From Curtobacterium sp. TC1 (GTDB taxonomy: Bacteria; Actinomycetota; Actinomycetes; Actinomycetales; Microbacteriaceae), in contig NZ_CP081964.1 of the NCBI RefSeq assembly GCF_019844075.1, positions 2,170,001 through 2,234,000 of the forward strand: a stretch of DNA of 64,000 nucleotides, written 5' to 3'. The translations under genes and the position numbers were made by a program. Shown here piece after piece: positions 27,465 to 35,996 of the stretch (positions are counted from its first letter, which is position 1; every line of letters begins with the position of its first letter). The notes under the pieces are model-generated. The model did no database searches. It was not told the origin of the DNA and was given only the letters and a program-made list of their open reading frames with translations.

Positions 27465-28021
27465 CCGGGCGGCTCGTGCCGGGCGCGAACGCGGCGCTGA
27501 CGGCCGAGAACCCCGGTCTGGACGCGGTCGTCGTGGGCATCGCCTGGGACCAGATCGCGAGCCGGGGCCCGTCCGCCGAACTCGTCCCGGTGGCGATCGT
27601 CTGCGGCGACGACGGCAAGGTGCTCTCCGACGAGGACCTGGTGTTCTTCAACCAGCTCGACGGCGCCGACGCGTCGGTGCGGTTCCTCGACGACTCCGAC
27701 GACGAGGAGATCGACGTCGACCTCGTCAGTGTGCCGGACGCCGTCGACAAGATCGTCTTCGCCGTCTACCTGGACCCGGACCCGCGCTCCCCTCGCGACC
27801 TCGGCTCGGTCCGCTCGATGACCATCCGGGTCGGATCGTCCGACGGCCGTGAACTCGTCCGCTTCGACCTGCCCTCCGATCGGAACCACACCATCGACGC
27901 GGTGATCCTCGGCGAGCTGTACCGCCACCGGTCCGAGTGGAAGTTCCGCGCGGTCGGCCAGGGCTACACGACGGGGTTGACGGGGCTGCGCACCGACCAC
28001 GGCATCGGCCGCGCCCGATGA
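27461..28021 (+). CDS. divergent TerD family protein, copy 4
   Basis: 186-residue TerD-fold protein. The overall pattern is kept: NPGLDAVVVGIAWD, VFFNQLDGAD, and C-terminal [19 protein letters not shown]. The first calcium motif is lost: DLDASA is replaced by ELVPVA at 40-45, while an acidic cluster DDSDDEE remains at 77-83. It may therefore bind metal differently or act as a scaffold. GTG start overlaps the upstream stop (GTGA) and the stop overlaps the next ATG (ATGA), so translation is coupled on both sides. Confidence 0.88.
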   Translation: MTGRLVPGANAALTAENPGLDAVVVGIAWDQIASRGPSAELVPVAIVCGDDGKVLSDEDLVFFNQLDGADASVRFLDDSDDEEIDVDLVSVPDAVDKIVFAVYLDPDPRSPRDLGSVRSMTIRVGSSDGRELVRFDLPSDRNHTIDAVILGELYRHRSEWKFRAVGQGYTTGLTGLRTDHGIGRAR

Positions 28022-28803
28022 CGTCCGGGCACCCGTACCTGCGGCGACGGCGGCGACCCGTGGCCGAGGCCGCGTCCACTGGGACGACGACCGCCCCCGG
28101 TCGCTCGGCGACACCGAGCCACACGTCGACGGTGCTGCCCCCGCGCACGTCGGCCGCGCCCGCGGCACCGGCGGCGGGCACGGCACCACGGCCCGCCGGA
28201 CCGTCCACCCCCGTCGGCACCGCAGCCCCTGCGGGCTCCGCAGCGCCCGCAGGCCCGTCCGAGCGGGTGCTCCGCCGCCGCGCCGAGCTCGCACGTCGTG
28301 TCCGCCCGTTCCCCGCCCCTGATCCCCGGGCCGTCCGCCTGCTCGGCCCGGACGACCCCGTGGTCCGCATCGACCGCCGCCGGTCCGCCGTGGGTGCGCT
28401 CACCGTCACCGGCTGCACGAGCGCGGCCTGGGAGACCGTCGACTGGACCGTCGGCGCGACCACCGCCGCCGGCGCCGAAGCGGGCCGTCGCGTCGTCACG
28501 GCGGGCAACCGCCCCCTCGTCGGGTTCGAGGACGGCACCGCACTCGTGTCCCTCCGACACGTCCGACAGCTCCGACGTGCGCTGTTCATGGCCCGCGGCA
28601 CGGAACGGCTCGTCGTCTCCCTGCACGACGGCACCACGGTCGGCGTCGCCGAGGGCACCCCCGACACCATGACCGTGCTCGCGCTCTCCGTCGTCGACGG
28701 GGAGCTCGAACTCCGCGCCGAGCCCTTCGCTCGCGCGACCCACGACGGCGACGTGTTCGCCGCCTTCGGGTTCGTCCTGTCCACTCCGGTCCCGGGGGTC
28801 TGA
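28018..28803 (+). CDS. unrecognised Ter-operon protein with Ala/Pro-rich linker, 261 aa
   Basis: Not confidently recognised. A short basic start (YLRRRRRP) is followed by a disordered Ala/Pro/Thr region to about residue 85 and a folded domain from about 95 to 261. The folded part has strand-rich segments DPVVRIDRRRSAVGAL, ALVSLRHVRQLRRALFMARGTERLVVSL and DGELELRAEPFA. The spacing of the last strands recalls a TerD C-terminus, so an extreme TerD relative is possible, but the calcium motifs are absent. The ATG overlaps the preceding stop; the CitE-like gene begins three bases after its end. Confidence 0.72.
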   Translation: MTSGHPYLRRRRRPVAEAASTGTTTAPGRSATPSHTSTVLPPRTSAAPAAPAAGTAPRPAGPSTPVGTAAPAGSAAPAGPSERVLRRRAELARRVRPFPAPDPRAVRLLGPDDPVVRIDRRRSAVGALTVTGCTSAAWETVDWTVGATTAAGAEAGRRVVTAGNRPLVGFEDGTALVSLRHVRQLRRALFMARGTERLVVSLHDGTTVGVAEGTPDTMTVLALSVVDGELELRAEPFARATHDGDVFAAFGFVLSTPVPGV

Positions 28804-28806
28804 CCC

Positions 28807-29973
28807 ATGCGCCACTTCGCCCACCTCGACGGACAGGACCAACTGTTCCTGCACCCGCCGGAGGACGTCCGCCGCGACAGCGACCAGGGCCTGCGGGCGG
28901 TCGCCCTCGGCGCCACGCTCTACACGCCGGCGATCCGCCCGGACCTGGTGCACGACGTGCGGCGCCAGACCGCGCTCGGCGCCGGGTCGATCGTGCTCTG
29001 CCTCGAGGACTCCGTCGCGGACGCCGACCTCCCCGTCGCCGAGACCCACGTCGAGGACGCCCTGCGCGCCCTGCAGGAGGACGCGGACGACGCCACGCTC
29101 CCCCAGCTCTTCCTGCGGGTCCGCGACCCCGGACACCTCCGACGACTGACCGACCGCTTCGGCGACCGTCTGCTCGACGTGCTCACGGGCTTCGTCCTGC
29201 CGAAGTTCGAGGACTCCCCGGACAGCGGATCCCGCTACTTCGACGTGCTCGACGACCTGAACGCCGGCCGTCCCGAACACCGCCGCCTGCTGGTCATGCC
29301 GATCCTCGAGTCACCGTCGATCATGCACCGCGAGACCCGCACCGAGGCGCTCGCCGCCCTCCGCGACCTGCTCCTGGCGCGCCGCCGCGACGTCCTGGCG
29401 CTGCGCATCGGCGCCACGGACCTGTCGAGCGTGTTCGGCCTGCGGCGCCCGTCCCACCTGACCGCGTACGAGGTGCAGGTGCTCGCCTCGGTCATCGGTG
29501 ACGTGGTCAACGTCCTCGGCCGTGCCCGCGACGGCTTCGTCGTCAGCGGCCCGGTGTGGGAGCACTACCCCGACTCCGACCGCGTGTTCCGCACCCAGCT
29601 GCGGGCGACGCCGTTCGAGGTCGCCGGCGACCTCGCGCTCCGCCGTCAGCTCTTGCTCGAGGGCTTCGACGGCCTGCTCCGCGAGGTCACGCTCGACCGC
29701 GCGAACGGACTGACCGGCAAGACCGTCATCCACCCCCGGCACGTGCCCCTGGTGCACGCGATGTCGGTGGTCAGCGACGAGGAGTTCTCGGACGCGACCG
29801 ACGTCCTCGCGAACGTCGACGGTGGTGTCGCCGCCTCGCGCTACGGCAACAAGATGAACGAGATGAAACCGCACCACGACTGGGCCGAACGCACGGTCCT
29901 GCGCGCCCGGGCGTTCGGTGTCGCCAACCCCGACGTGACCTTCGTCGACGTGCTCGAACGGAGCCTGCCGTGA
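28807..29973 (+). CDS. HpcH/HpaI aldolase-citrate lyase family protein (CitE-like)
   Basis: TIM-barrel lyase of the CitE-like family, 388 residues, found in Ter-linked biosynthetic modules that are proposed to make a nucleoside-like metabolite. Visible motifs are LCLEDSVADADLP (metal/phosphate site Glu-Asp), PILESP and LRIGATDLSSVFGLRR (CoA or substrate loop), and TGKTVIHPRHV near residue 305. ATG start three bases after the previous gene; its stop overlaps the GTG of the PRTase fusion (GTGA). The reaction is unknown; C-C lyase or aldolase chemistry is inferred from the fold. Confidence 0.87.
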   Translation: MRHFAHLDGQDQLFLHPPEDVRRDSDQGLRAVALGATLYTPAIRPDLVHDVRRQTALGAGSIVLCLEDSVADADLPVAETHVEDALRALQEDADDATLPQLFLRVRDPGHLRRLTDRFGDRLLDVLTGFVLPKFEDSPDSGSRYFDVLDDLNAGRPEHRRLLVMPILESPSIMHRETRTEALAALRDLLLARRRDVLALRIGATDLSSVFGLRRPSHLTAYEVQVLASVIGDVVNVLGRARDGFVVSGPVWEHYPDSDRVFRTQLRATPFEVAGDLALRRQLLLEGFDGLLREVTLDRANGLTGKTVIHPRHVPLVHAMSVVSDEEFSDATDVLANVDGGVAASRYGNKMNEMKPHHDWAERTVLRARAFGVANPDVTFVDVLERSLP

Positions 29974-32657
29974 CCGACGCCCCGCCCTCCCCCGCCGACC
30001 TCGGTGTCGCCCTCGCCGACGCCCCGGCGACGGCGGCCGCTCCGTCCGTGCCGCTCGGCGCCCTCGCCCGGATCGCACTGCGTCGGAACCCGCAGCGAGC
30101 GCACCTGCTCGTCTCCACAGTGCTCGCGAAGCACCTGCCCACCGTCCCCGCGGTCGCCCTGGCGGCGGGCGAGGCCCTGGCCGCACGGGTCGCCGACGTC
30201 CTCGACGGCGGGTCGCGCTGGGACACCACCGCCGCCGCCCGGCTCGAGCGCGTCGTCCGCGCAGCCGCGGCCGCCGACGGACCGGACCGCGCGACGGCCC
30301 CCGGCGCGGGCTCCGGGGGCGAGGACCACGGCACCCTCGCGGTGCACCACGCCGCGACCACCCTCCGGACGGACCTCGCGGCGCTGCGCCCCGAGCACCC
30401 GGACGCGCTCGTCCTGGGCTTCGCCGAGACGGCGACCGCGCTCGGCGCGATGGTCGCCGAGGCGCTCGGAGCCGCGTACCTGCACTCCACCCGGCACGAC
30501 CCGCCGGGCGCGGTGCCCGCCGCCGGGTTCGACGAGGCCCACTCCCACGCGACCGCACACCGCCTGCTGCCCACCGACCCCGACTGGCTGCCCGGTGCGG
30601 GCACGGTGGTGCTCGTCGACGACGAGCTGAGCACCGGTGCCACCGCGCGCGCGACGATCCGCGCACTGCACGCCCTCGCCCCGCAGCGGCGCTGGGTGGT
30701 CGCCGGTCTCATCGACCTCCGCTCTGCGGCGGACGTCGCGGCGACCGAGGCCCTCGCGGCCGAGATCGGGACGCCCGTCACGGTGGTCGCGCTCGGCCGC
30801 GGCGACGCCGTGCTGCCGGCCGACCTCGCCCGCACCGCCTCCGCGGTCGTCGCGGCCCACGCGCTCGCACCGACGGACGCACGGCACCGGTCCGAGGCGC
30901 CGCGGACCGAGACCGGTGGGGTGTCGGACGGGAGGCCCGTGGCGGCCCCGACCCGCGCCTCCCGTCCGACCACGGTCACCATCGTGACCGCACCGCCGAC
31001 CGCCGTCGACCGTGCCGGCACGCCGGCACGCCGCGTCCGGCTCCCCCGCACCGACGTCGAGGGGATCGCACGCGACGTCGTCGCGGCGCTCGGAGACCCC
31101 GGCGACGCTCCGCGTCGCGTCCTGGTGCTCGGCACCGAGGAGCACATGCACACGCCGCTCGTGGTCGCAGACGCGATCCGGCGGCAGTCCGACGCCGACG
31201 TGCGGTTCTCGACCACCACGAGGTCCCCGGTCGCCGTCCTCGACGACCCGGCCTGGCCGATCCGATCCGGGGTCCGCTTCCGGTCGCACGACGCCACCGT
31301 CGACGGACCCGGTGAACGGTTCGCGTACAACGTGCACGGCTTCGACGCGATCGTGGTCCTGCCCGAACCCGGGACCGAACGCAGCCTGCTCGACGGACCG
31401 GACGGCCTCCTCGCCGCCCTGCTGACCGCGGCGCCCACCGTCGTCCTCGTGAGCGCGCCGCTCGAGCTGCACGACGGCTCCCGCGTCCCGCGGCCGCTCA
31501 CCGGGCCGTCCTTCGGCTCGTACGAACCCGACGACGTCACGTGGCTGCTCCAGGACCTGGCCGGCGCGGCACTCGAGGCCGACACGGCGGACCGCGAGCG
31601 GGCCATCCAGCTCGAGGGCGCGAACTACGCCGAGTCGCTGCCCGTCGAGTACGTCCCGTCGGACGAGTACGAGGCGCTCTACCGCGACGCCCTCGACCGG
31701 TCCGCTGCACGCATCGCCGAGGCCGTGGGGATCGTCACCGAGCTGATCCTGCGCGGCCGGTCACAGCCGGTGCTCGTGTCCCTGGCACGGGCGGGGACCC
31801 CGATCGGCATCCTGGTGCGCCGCTGGGCCGAGGTACACCACGGCTTGCGCCTCCCCCACTACACGGCGAGCATTGTGCGCGGCGTCGGCGTCGACGAGAC
31901 CGCGCTCCGCTGGCTCGCAGCCCACCACGACCCGAGCCAGGTCGTCTTCGTCGACGGGTGGACGGGCAAGGGCGCCATCACCCGCGAGCTCACCGAGGCC
32001 CTGGACCGCTTCGCGGCCTCGGACGGTGTCCGTTTCCCCGACGACCTCGCCGTCCTGGCAGACCCCGCGGGCTGCACGCCCCTGCACGGCACCCGTGACG
32101 ACTACCTCGTCCCGTCGGCCTGTCTCAACTCGACGGTGTCCGGGCTGGTGTCCCGCACCGTGCGCAACCCCACCCTGACCCCCGACGGCACCTTCCACGG
32201 CGCCAAGCAGTACCGCGACCTCGCACCCCGCGACCACTCCCGCGCCTTCGTCGCCGCGATCGCCGAGCAGTTCGACGCCGTCCGCGACCGCGTCGACGCG
32301 GTGGTGGCCACCCGTGCAACCGATGGCTCGCAGGAGGTCGACTGGCGTGGCATGCGCACCGTCGAGGCGATCGGGTCGGAGTTCGGCATCGACGACCTGC
32401 ACCTCGTGAAGCCGGGTGTGGGCGAGACCACGCGCGTGCTGCTCCGCCGGGTGCCGTGGCAGGTGCTCGTCCGCGACCCGGACGACCTCGACATCGCCCA
32501 CGTCGTCGCCCTCGCACGGGAGCGCGGCGTCCCCGTCCTGACCCGGCCGGACCTGGCCTACAGCTGCGTCGGGCTCATCCACCCCCTCGGCAGCCGGGTG
32601 GCCGGTTCCACGGTACGGACCGCTGTCGCCGACGCCGCCACGGGTGGTGCGGCGTGA
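29970..32657 (+). CDS. fused PRTase_2-TRSP-StiP-PELOTA protein, 895 aa
   Basis: A very long protein joining units that are usually two genes. Residues about 28-300 form a phosphoribosyltransferase-like domain with PRPP loop VVLVDDELSTGAT at 213-225. Residues about 355-510 match the TRSP domain, with the literal TRSP motif at 417-420. Residues about 512-780 match the StiP/second PRTase-like domain (SFGSYEPDDVTWLL at 514-527; loop VVFVDGWTGKG at 658-668). The final 95 residues look like a PELOTA RNA-binding domain (HLVKPGVGETTRVLLRRVPW). The frame is continuous with no stop, GTG at 29970. Known family role: base-sugar chemistry in a Ter-linked metabolite pathway; the product is unknown. Confidence 0.85.
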   Translation: MTDAPPSPADLGVALADAPATAAAPSVPLGALARIALRRNPQRAHLLVSTVLAKHLPTVPAVALAAGEALAARVADVLDGGSRWDTTAAARLERVVRAAAAADGPDRATAPGAGSGGEDHGTLAVHHAATTLRTDLAALRPEHPDALVLGFAETATALGAMVAEALGAAYLHSTRHDPPGAVPAAGFDEAHSHATAHRLLPTDPDWLPGAGTVVLVDDELSTGATARATIRALHALAPQRRWVVAGLIDLRSAADVAATEALAAEIGTPVTVVALGRGDAVLPADLARTASAVVAAHALAPTDARHRSEAPRTETGGVSDGRPVAAPTRASRPTTVTIVTAPPTAVDRAGTPARRVRLPRTDVEGIARDVVAALGDPGDAPRRVLVLGTEEHMHTPLVVADAIRRQSDADVRFSTTTRSPVAVLDDPAWPIRSGVRFRSHDATVDGPGERFAYNVHGFDAIVVLPEPGTERSLLDGPDGLLAALLTAAPTVVLVSAPLELHDGSRVPRPLTGPSFGSYEPDDVTWLLQDLAGAALEADTADRERAIQLEGANYAESLPVEYVPSDEYEALYRDALDRSAARIAEAVGIVTELILRGRSQPVLVSLARAGTPIGILVRRWAEVHHGLRLPHYTASIVRGVGVDETALRWLAAHHDPSQVVFVDGWTGKGAITRELTEALDRFAASDGVRFPDDLAVLADPAGCTPLHGTRDDYLVPSACLNSTVSGLVSRTVRNPTLTPDGTFHGAKQYRDLAPRDHSRAFVAAIAEQFDAVRDRVDAVVATRATDGSQEVDWRGMRTVEAIGSEFGIDDLHLVKPGVGETTRVLLRRVPWQVLVRDPDDLDIAHVVALARERGVPVLTRPDLAYSCVGLIHPLGSRVAGSTVRTAVADAATGGAA

Positions 32658-33478
32658 CCGCGCTGGTCGGCTTCGACCTGGACCGCACGCTCGTCTACTC
32701 GGCCGCGGCACTGCTGCTCGACGGACCGGACGAGACCGCTCCGGCGCTCGTCGTGACCGAGGTCTACCGGCACGCGCCGCTGTCGTTCATGACCCGGGCC
32801 GCCGACACCGCCCTCGCCGCACTCGCCGAGCGCGCCGCGGTCGTGCCCGTCACCACCCGGACGGTCGCGCAGTACCGGCGCATCCGGCTCCCGCTGCCTG
32901 CCGCCGGATGGGCCGTCACGACGAACGGCGCGGTCCTGCTCCACGACGGCAGGCCCGACGACGACTGGACGGCTGCGCTCCGGGACGAGATCGACGCGAC
33001 CTCGGCTCCGCTCGAGACGGCCGAGGCGCTCGTGCTCGCCGGGCTCCCCGCGGCGGCACTGCTCCGCAACCACCGCGCCGAGGACCTCTTCGTCTACGCC
33101 GTGCTCGAGCGGACGGAACTCCCGGACCACGCGGTGTCCGACCTGGCGGCGACCCTCGCCGAGCAGGGTTGGACGGTGTCGGTGCAGGGTCGGAAGCTGT
33201 ACGCGGTCCCGGTCGCGATCCGGAAGGAGCGGGCCCTGGCGGCCGTCGCGGAGCGGCTCGGCGCCACCCGGGTCGTCGCGGCAGGCGACTCACTGCTCGA
33301 TCGCGACATGCTCGCCGCAGCCGACGTCGCGATCCGGCCGGCCCACGGTGAGCTGCACGCGGCGGGGTGGACGGCGCCGCACCTGCTCGTCACGCGGTCG
33401 TCAGGGGTCCTGGCCGGCGAGGAGATCATCGGCCTCGCCGCACGTGCCGTCGCCGACGTACCGGTACCCGCCAGCTGA
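32654..33478 (+). CDS. HAD superfamily hydrolase of the Ter module
   Basis: Phosphatase of the haloacid dehalogenase fold, 274 residues. Motif I FDLDRTLVYS at about 7-16 has the Asp nucleophile and the general acid Asp two residues on; motif II Thr is in VPVTTRT; the Lys is in AIRKERALAAVAERLG; motif IV GDSLLDRDML supplies the acidic pair. It is the last gene of the Ter operon, with a GTG overlapping the PRTase-fusion stop. It probably dephosphorylates an intermediate of the same pathway. Confidence 0.87.
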   Translation: MTALVGFDLDRTLVYSAAALLLDGPDETAPALVVTEVYRHAPLSFMTRAADTALAALAERAAVVPVTTRTVAQYRRIRLPLPAAGWAVTTNGAVLLHDGRPDDDWTAALRDEIDATSAPLETAEALVLAGLPAAALLRNHRAEDLFVYAVLERTELPDHAVSDLAATLAEQGWTVSVQGRKLYAVPVAIRKERALAAVAERLGATRVVAAGDSLLDRDMLAAADVAIRPAHGELHAAGWTAPHLLVTRSSGVLAGEEIIGLAARAVADVPVPAS

Positions 33479-33505
33479 TCCCGGTCTCCTGCTGGTCTGC
33501 GTCTC

Positions 33506-33535
33506 CCGCTCCTGCTCCTGCTCCTGCTCCTGCTC
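33506..33535. repeat. CTCCTG hexanucleotide/trinucleotide microsatellite
   Basis: Five consecutive units of CTCCTG-type sequence lie just after the last Ter-operon gene and before the L31 terminator hairpin. Non-coding; copy number may vary between strains. Confidence 0.7.
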
Positions 33536-33546
33536 CACCGAGGATG

Positions 33547-33580
33547 AACGGGCGGCCCTCCCAAAGGAGGACCGCCCGTT
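33547..33580 (-). terminator. hairpin after rpmE2
   Basis: A 9-bp stem AACGGGCGG/CCGCCCGTT, one mismatch, 5 further pairs and a 4-base loop, 20 nt past the L31 stop. It can also end the Ter operon reading from the left. No strong T tract. Confidence 0.7.
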
Positions 33581-33600
33581 CCGACGTGCTGTGGGTCTGC

Positions 33601-33849
33601 TTACTTGGAGAAGCCCTTGAAGCGCTGGTTGAACTTCTCGACGCGACCGGCCGAGTCGAGGATGCGCTGCTTGCCCGTGTAGAACGGGTGCGAAGCGGAC
33701 GAGATCTCGACGTCGATCACCGGGTAGGTGGCACCGTCGAGCTCGATCGTCTTGTCGCTGTTCGCGGTCGAACGCGTCAGGAAGGTCTCACCGGAGGCCA
33801 GGTCACGGAAGACGATGGCGCGGTACTCGGGGTGGGTGTCGGTCTTCAT
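33601..33849 (-). CDS. rpmE2: 50S ribosomal protein L31 type B
   Basis: 82-residue ribosomal protein, type B: it lacks the CxxC zinc pairs of type A L31 and keeps the family signature [24 protein letters not shown]. In many bacteria type B L31 replaces the zinc form under zinc limitation and is Zur-controlled, but no AT-rich Zur-like palindrome is seen in the 108 bp upstream. GGAAAC lies just before the ATG. Transcribed alone. Confidence 0.96.
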   Translation of the reverse strand: MKTDTHPEYRAIVFRDLASGETFLTRSTANSDKTIELDGATYPVIDVEISSASHPFYTGKQRILDSAGRVEKFNQRFKGFSK

Positions 33850-33957
33850 GGAGTTTCCTCGATAGCGGTAGCGGTGGTGGGATTGCGCGAGATGCGCGGG
33901 AAGTCATCGGCTTGCGCCAGCCGTCAACGTTACCAGACGGACGGCACGATCGCAGCG

Positions 33958-34740
33958 CTACGACGCGCGCGCCGTGTAGCGGCCGGCGTCCTTCGTGACG
34001 GACAGCGCGATGCCGAACGCCTCGGTCAGGGTCTCGTCGGTCAGGACCTCGTCGATCGGTCCGGCGGCCTGCACGTGGCCGTCGGCGAGCACCAGGGCGT
34101 GGGTGAACCCTGCGGGGATCTCCTCGACGTGGTGGGTGACGATCACGATGGCCGGTGAGTCGGCGCTCTGGGCGTAGCCACCGAGGGTGCGGACGAGGCT
34201 CTCGCGGGCGCCGAGGTCGAGCGAGGCGGCCGGCTCGTCCAGGAACAGGATCTCCGGGTCGGTCATGACGGCGCGGGCGATCTGGACGCGCTTCTGCTCG
34301 CCGTCGCTCAGCTCGCCGAAGGTGCGGTCGGTGAAGGAGCCCAGGCCCCACTCCTCGAGCACGCGCTGGGCACGGCGGACGTCGAGTTCCTCGTACTCCT
34401 CGTTCCAGCGACCCGTGACCGAGTACGCGGCCGTCAGCACGACGTCGATGACCTTCTCGGTCACCGGGATGCGGCGGGCCAGTGCGGTCGAGGCGAAGCC
34501 GATGCGCGGGCGGAGCTCGAACAGGTCGGCGCCGCCCAGCTCGGTGCCGAGCACCTCGACGTCACCGGAGGTCGGGAACGTCTGCGCGCCGGCGACCTGC
34601 AGCAACGTGGTCTTGCCGGCACCGTTCGCGCCGAGCACGACCCAGCGTTCGTCGTCCTGCACCTCCCACGAGATCGAGTCGAGGATGGTGGCCCCGTTGC
34701 GGACCACGGAGACGTCTGACAAGCGCACGACCGAGGGCAT
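33958..34740 (-). CDS. ABC transporter ATP-binding protein
   Basis: Stand-alone ABC ATPase of 260 residues: Walker A GANGAGKTT at 37-45, Q-loop region in GFASTALARR, signature LSDGEQKR, Walker B ILFLDEPA and switch His in VTHHVEE. No permease is adjacent, so the transport partner or a soluble role is unknown; it resembles YlmA-type ATPases. It starts 9 bp after the glycogen synthase stop and is probably co-transcribed with it. Confidence 0.9.
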   Translation of the reverse strand: MPSVVRLSDVSVVRNGATILDSISWEVQDDERWVVLGANGAGKTTLLQVAGAQTFPTSGDVEVLGTELGGADLFELRPRIGFASTALARRIPVTEKVIDVVLTAAYSVTGRWNEEYEELDVRRAQRVLEEWGLGSFTDRTFGELSDGEQKRVQIARAVMTDPEILFLDEPAASLDLGARESLVRTLGGYAQSADSPAIVIVTHHVEEIPAGFTHALVLADGHVQAAGPIDEVLTDETLTEAFGIALSVTKDAGRYTARAS

Positions 34741-34749
34741 GCGACCAGC

Positions 34750-35949
34750 CTACGGGTTCCGGCCGAGCACCTCGTCGTAGACCTGCCGTGTCCTGGTGGC
34801 GATCGCGTCCCAGGTGAACTCCGACTCGACGCGCAGGCGTCCGGCGCGGCCCATGAGCTTCGCGAGCCCCTCGTCGGCGAGCACCTCGTTGAGGGTCGCC
34901 GCCAGGTCCGCCACGTACTGGTCGGGGTCGGTCGGGGTGCCCGTGCCGTCCTGCGCCTGGTCGATCGGGACGATGCGGCCGGTGAACCCGTCCGCGACGA
35001 CCTCGGGGATGCCCCCGGTGCCGGTGCCGACGACGGGGATCCCGCAGGCCATGGCCTCGAGGTTCACGATGCCGAGCGGCTCGTAGATCGACGGGCACAC
35101 GAACACGGTGCCCGAGGACAGCACGTTGACGATCTCCTCGTGCGCGAGCATCCGGTCGATCCAGACGACGCCCTCGCGCTGCTCGCGGAGGCCCTCGACC
35201 AGCCCGGTGACCTCGGCGAGGATCTCGGGGGTGTCCGGCGCGCCGGCGCAGAGCACGATCTGGACGTCCTCGGGGAGCGAGGCCACGGCGCGGAGCAGGT
35301 AGGGCAGCCCCTTCTGACGGGTGATCCGGCCGACGAACACCACGCTGGGACGCGACGGGTCGACACCGAGGGCACGGACGGCGTCCTCGTCGACCTGCGG
35401 CTTCCAGGCGTCGATGTCGATGCCGTTGTAGACGACGTGCACCTTCGACGGGTCGATCGACGGGTACGAGCGCAGGATGTCGGCGCGCATGGCCTTCGAC
35501 ACCGCGATGACACCGTCGGCGTTCTCGAACGCCTCGCGTTCCATCCAGCTCGACAGGCGGTAGCCGCCACCGAGCTGCTCGGCCTTCCACGGACGGAGCG
35601 GCTCGAGGCTGTGCGCGGTGACGACGTGGGGGATGCCGTACGTCAGCTGCGCGATCCGGCCCGCCGAGTTCGCGTACCAGGTGTGCGAGTGCACGAGATC
35701 GGCACCCTCGACGTCGGCAGCGATGGCCACGTCGGTGCCGAGCGCCTGCAGCGCGCCGTTCGCCTGCTCGAGACCGGCCGGCGTCCGGTACCCCCAGACG
35801 TCGGCTTCGTCGCGGAAGGCCCCGAACGCCCGGACACGGACGTCGGTGTCCGTCCCCGACCGCAGCGCAGCGGTGAGTTCGGACACGTGGACACCCGCAC
35901 CGCCGTAGACCTCCGGCGGATACTCCCTGGTCAGCAGATCGACTCGCAC
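34750..35949 (-). CDS. glgA: glycogen synthase, actinobacterial GlgA/GlgM type (GT4)
   Basis: GT-B glucosyltransferase of 399 residues. The N-terminus [15 protein letters not shown] carries the ADP-glucose KxGG-like loop variant seen in actinobacterial enzymes; the C-terminal [31 protein letters not shown] is the GT4 donor motif. The mycobacterial orthologue in the same divergent arrangement with glgC is GlgM, which makes alpha-maltose-1-phosphate from ADP-glucose and glucose-1-phosphate; the same activity here is inferred from synteny. GTG start at 35949, 47 bp from glgC; a TACGTT lies seven bases before the GTG, compatible with a leaderless mRNA. Confidence 0.9.
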   Translation of the reverse strand: MRVDLLTREYPPEVYGGAGVHVSELTAALRSGTDTDVRVRAFGAFRDEADVWGYRTPAGLEQANGALQALGTDVAIAADVEGADLVHSHTWYANSAGRIAQLTYGIPHVVTAHSLEPLRPWKAEQLGGGYRLSSWMEREAFENADGVIAVSKAMRADILRSYPSIDPSKVHVVYNGIDIDAWKPQVDEDAVRALGVDPSRPSVVFVGRITRQKGLPYLLRAVASLPEDVQIVLCAGAPDTPEILAEVTGLVEGLREQREGVVWIDRMLAHEEIVNVLSSGTVFVCPSIYEPLGIVNLEAMACGIPVVGTGTGGIPEVVADGFTGRIVPIDQAQDGTGTPTDPDQYVADLAATLNEVLADEGLAKLMGRAGRLRVESEFTWDAIATRTRQVYDEVLGRNP

Positions 35950-35996
35950 TGGATCAACGTAACCGGTTCCCAGTGCTGACGCCTACTGTGAGCGGC
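35950..35996. promoter_or_regulatory. compact divergent promoter region of glgA and glgC
   Basis: Only 47 bp separate the two divergent starts. On the plus strand a -10-like TACTGT at 35983-35988 lies eight bases before the glgC ATG; on the minus strand TACGTT lies seven bases before the glgA GTG. Neither gene has a good Shine-Dalgarno, so both may be leaderless, with overlapping promoters. Confidence 0.45.

Noticed and set aside
29771..31606. Long open frame of 611 codons on the minus strand inside the PRTase fusion
   Set aside because: Ser/Arg/Ala-rich, no domain-like motifs, wholly antisense to a recognisable multidomain gene; a typical high-GC shadow frame.
22643..33478. Ter operon as a recently acquired genomic island
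   Set aside because: GC content and codon use look like the neighbours, and no tRNA junction, integrase or direct repeat flanks it.
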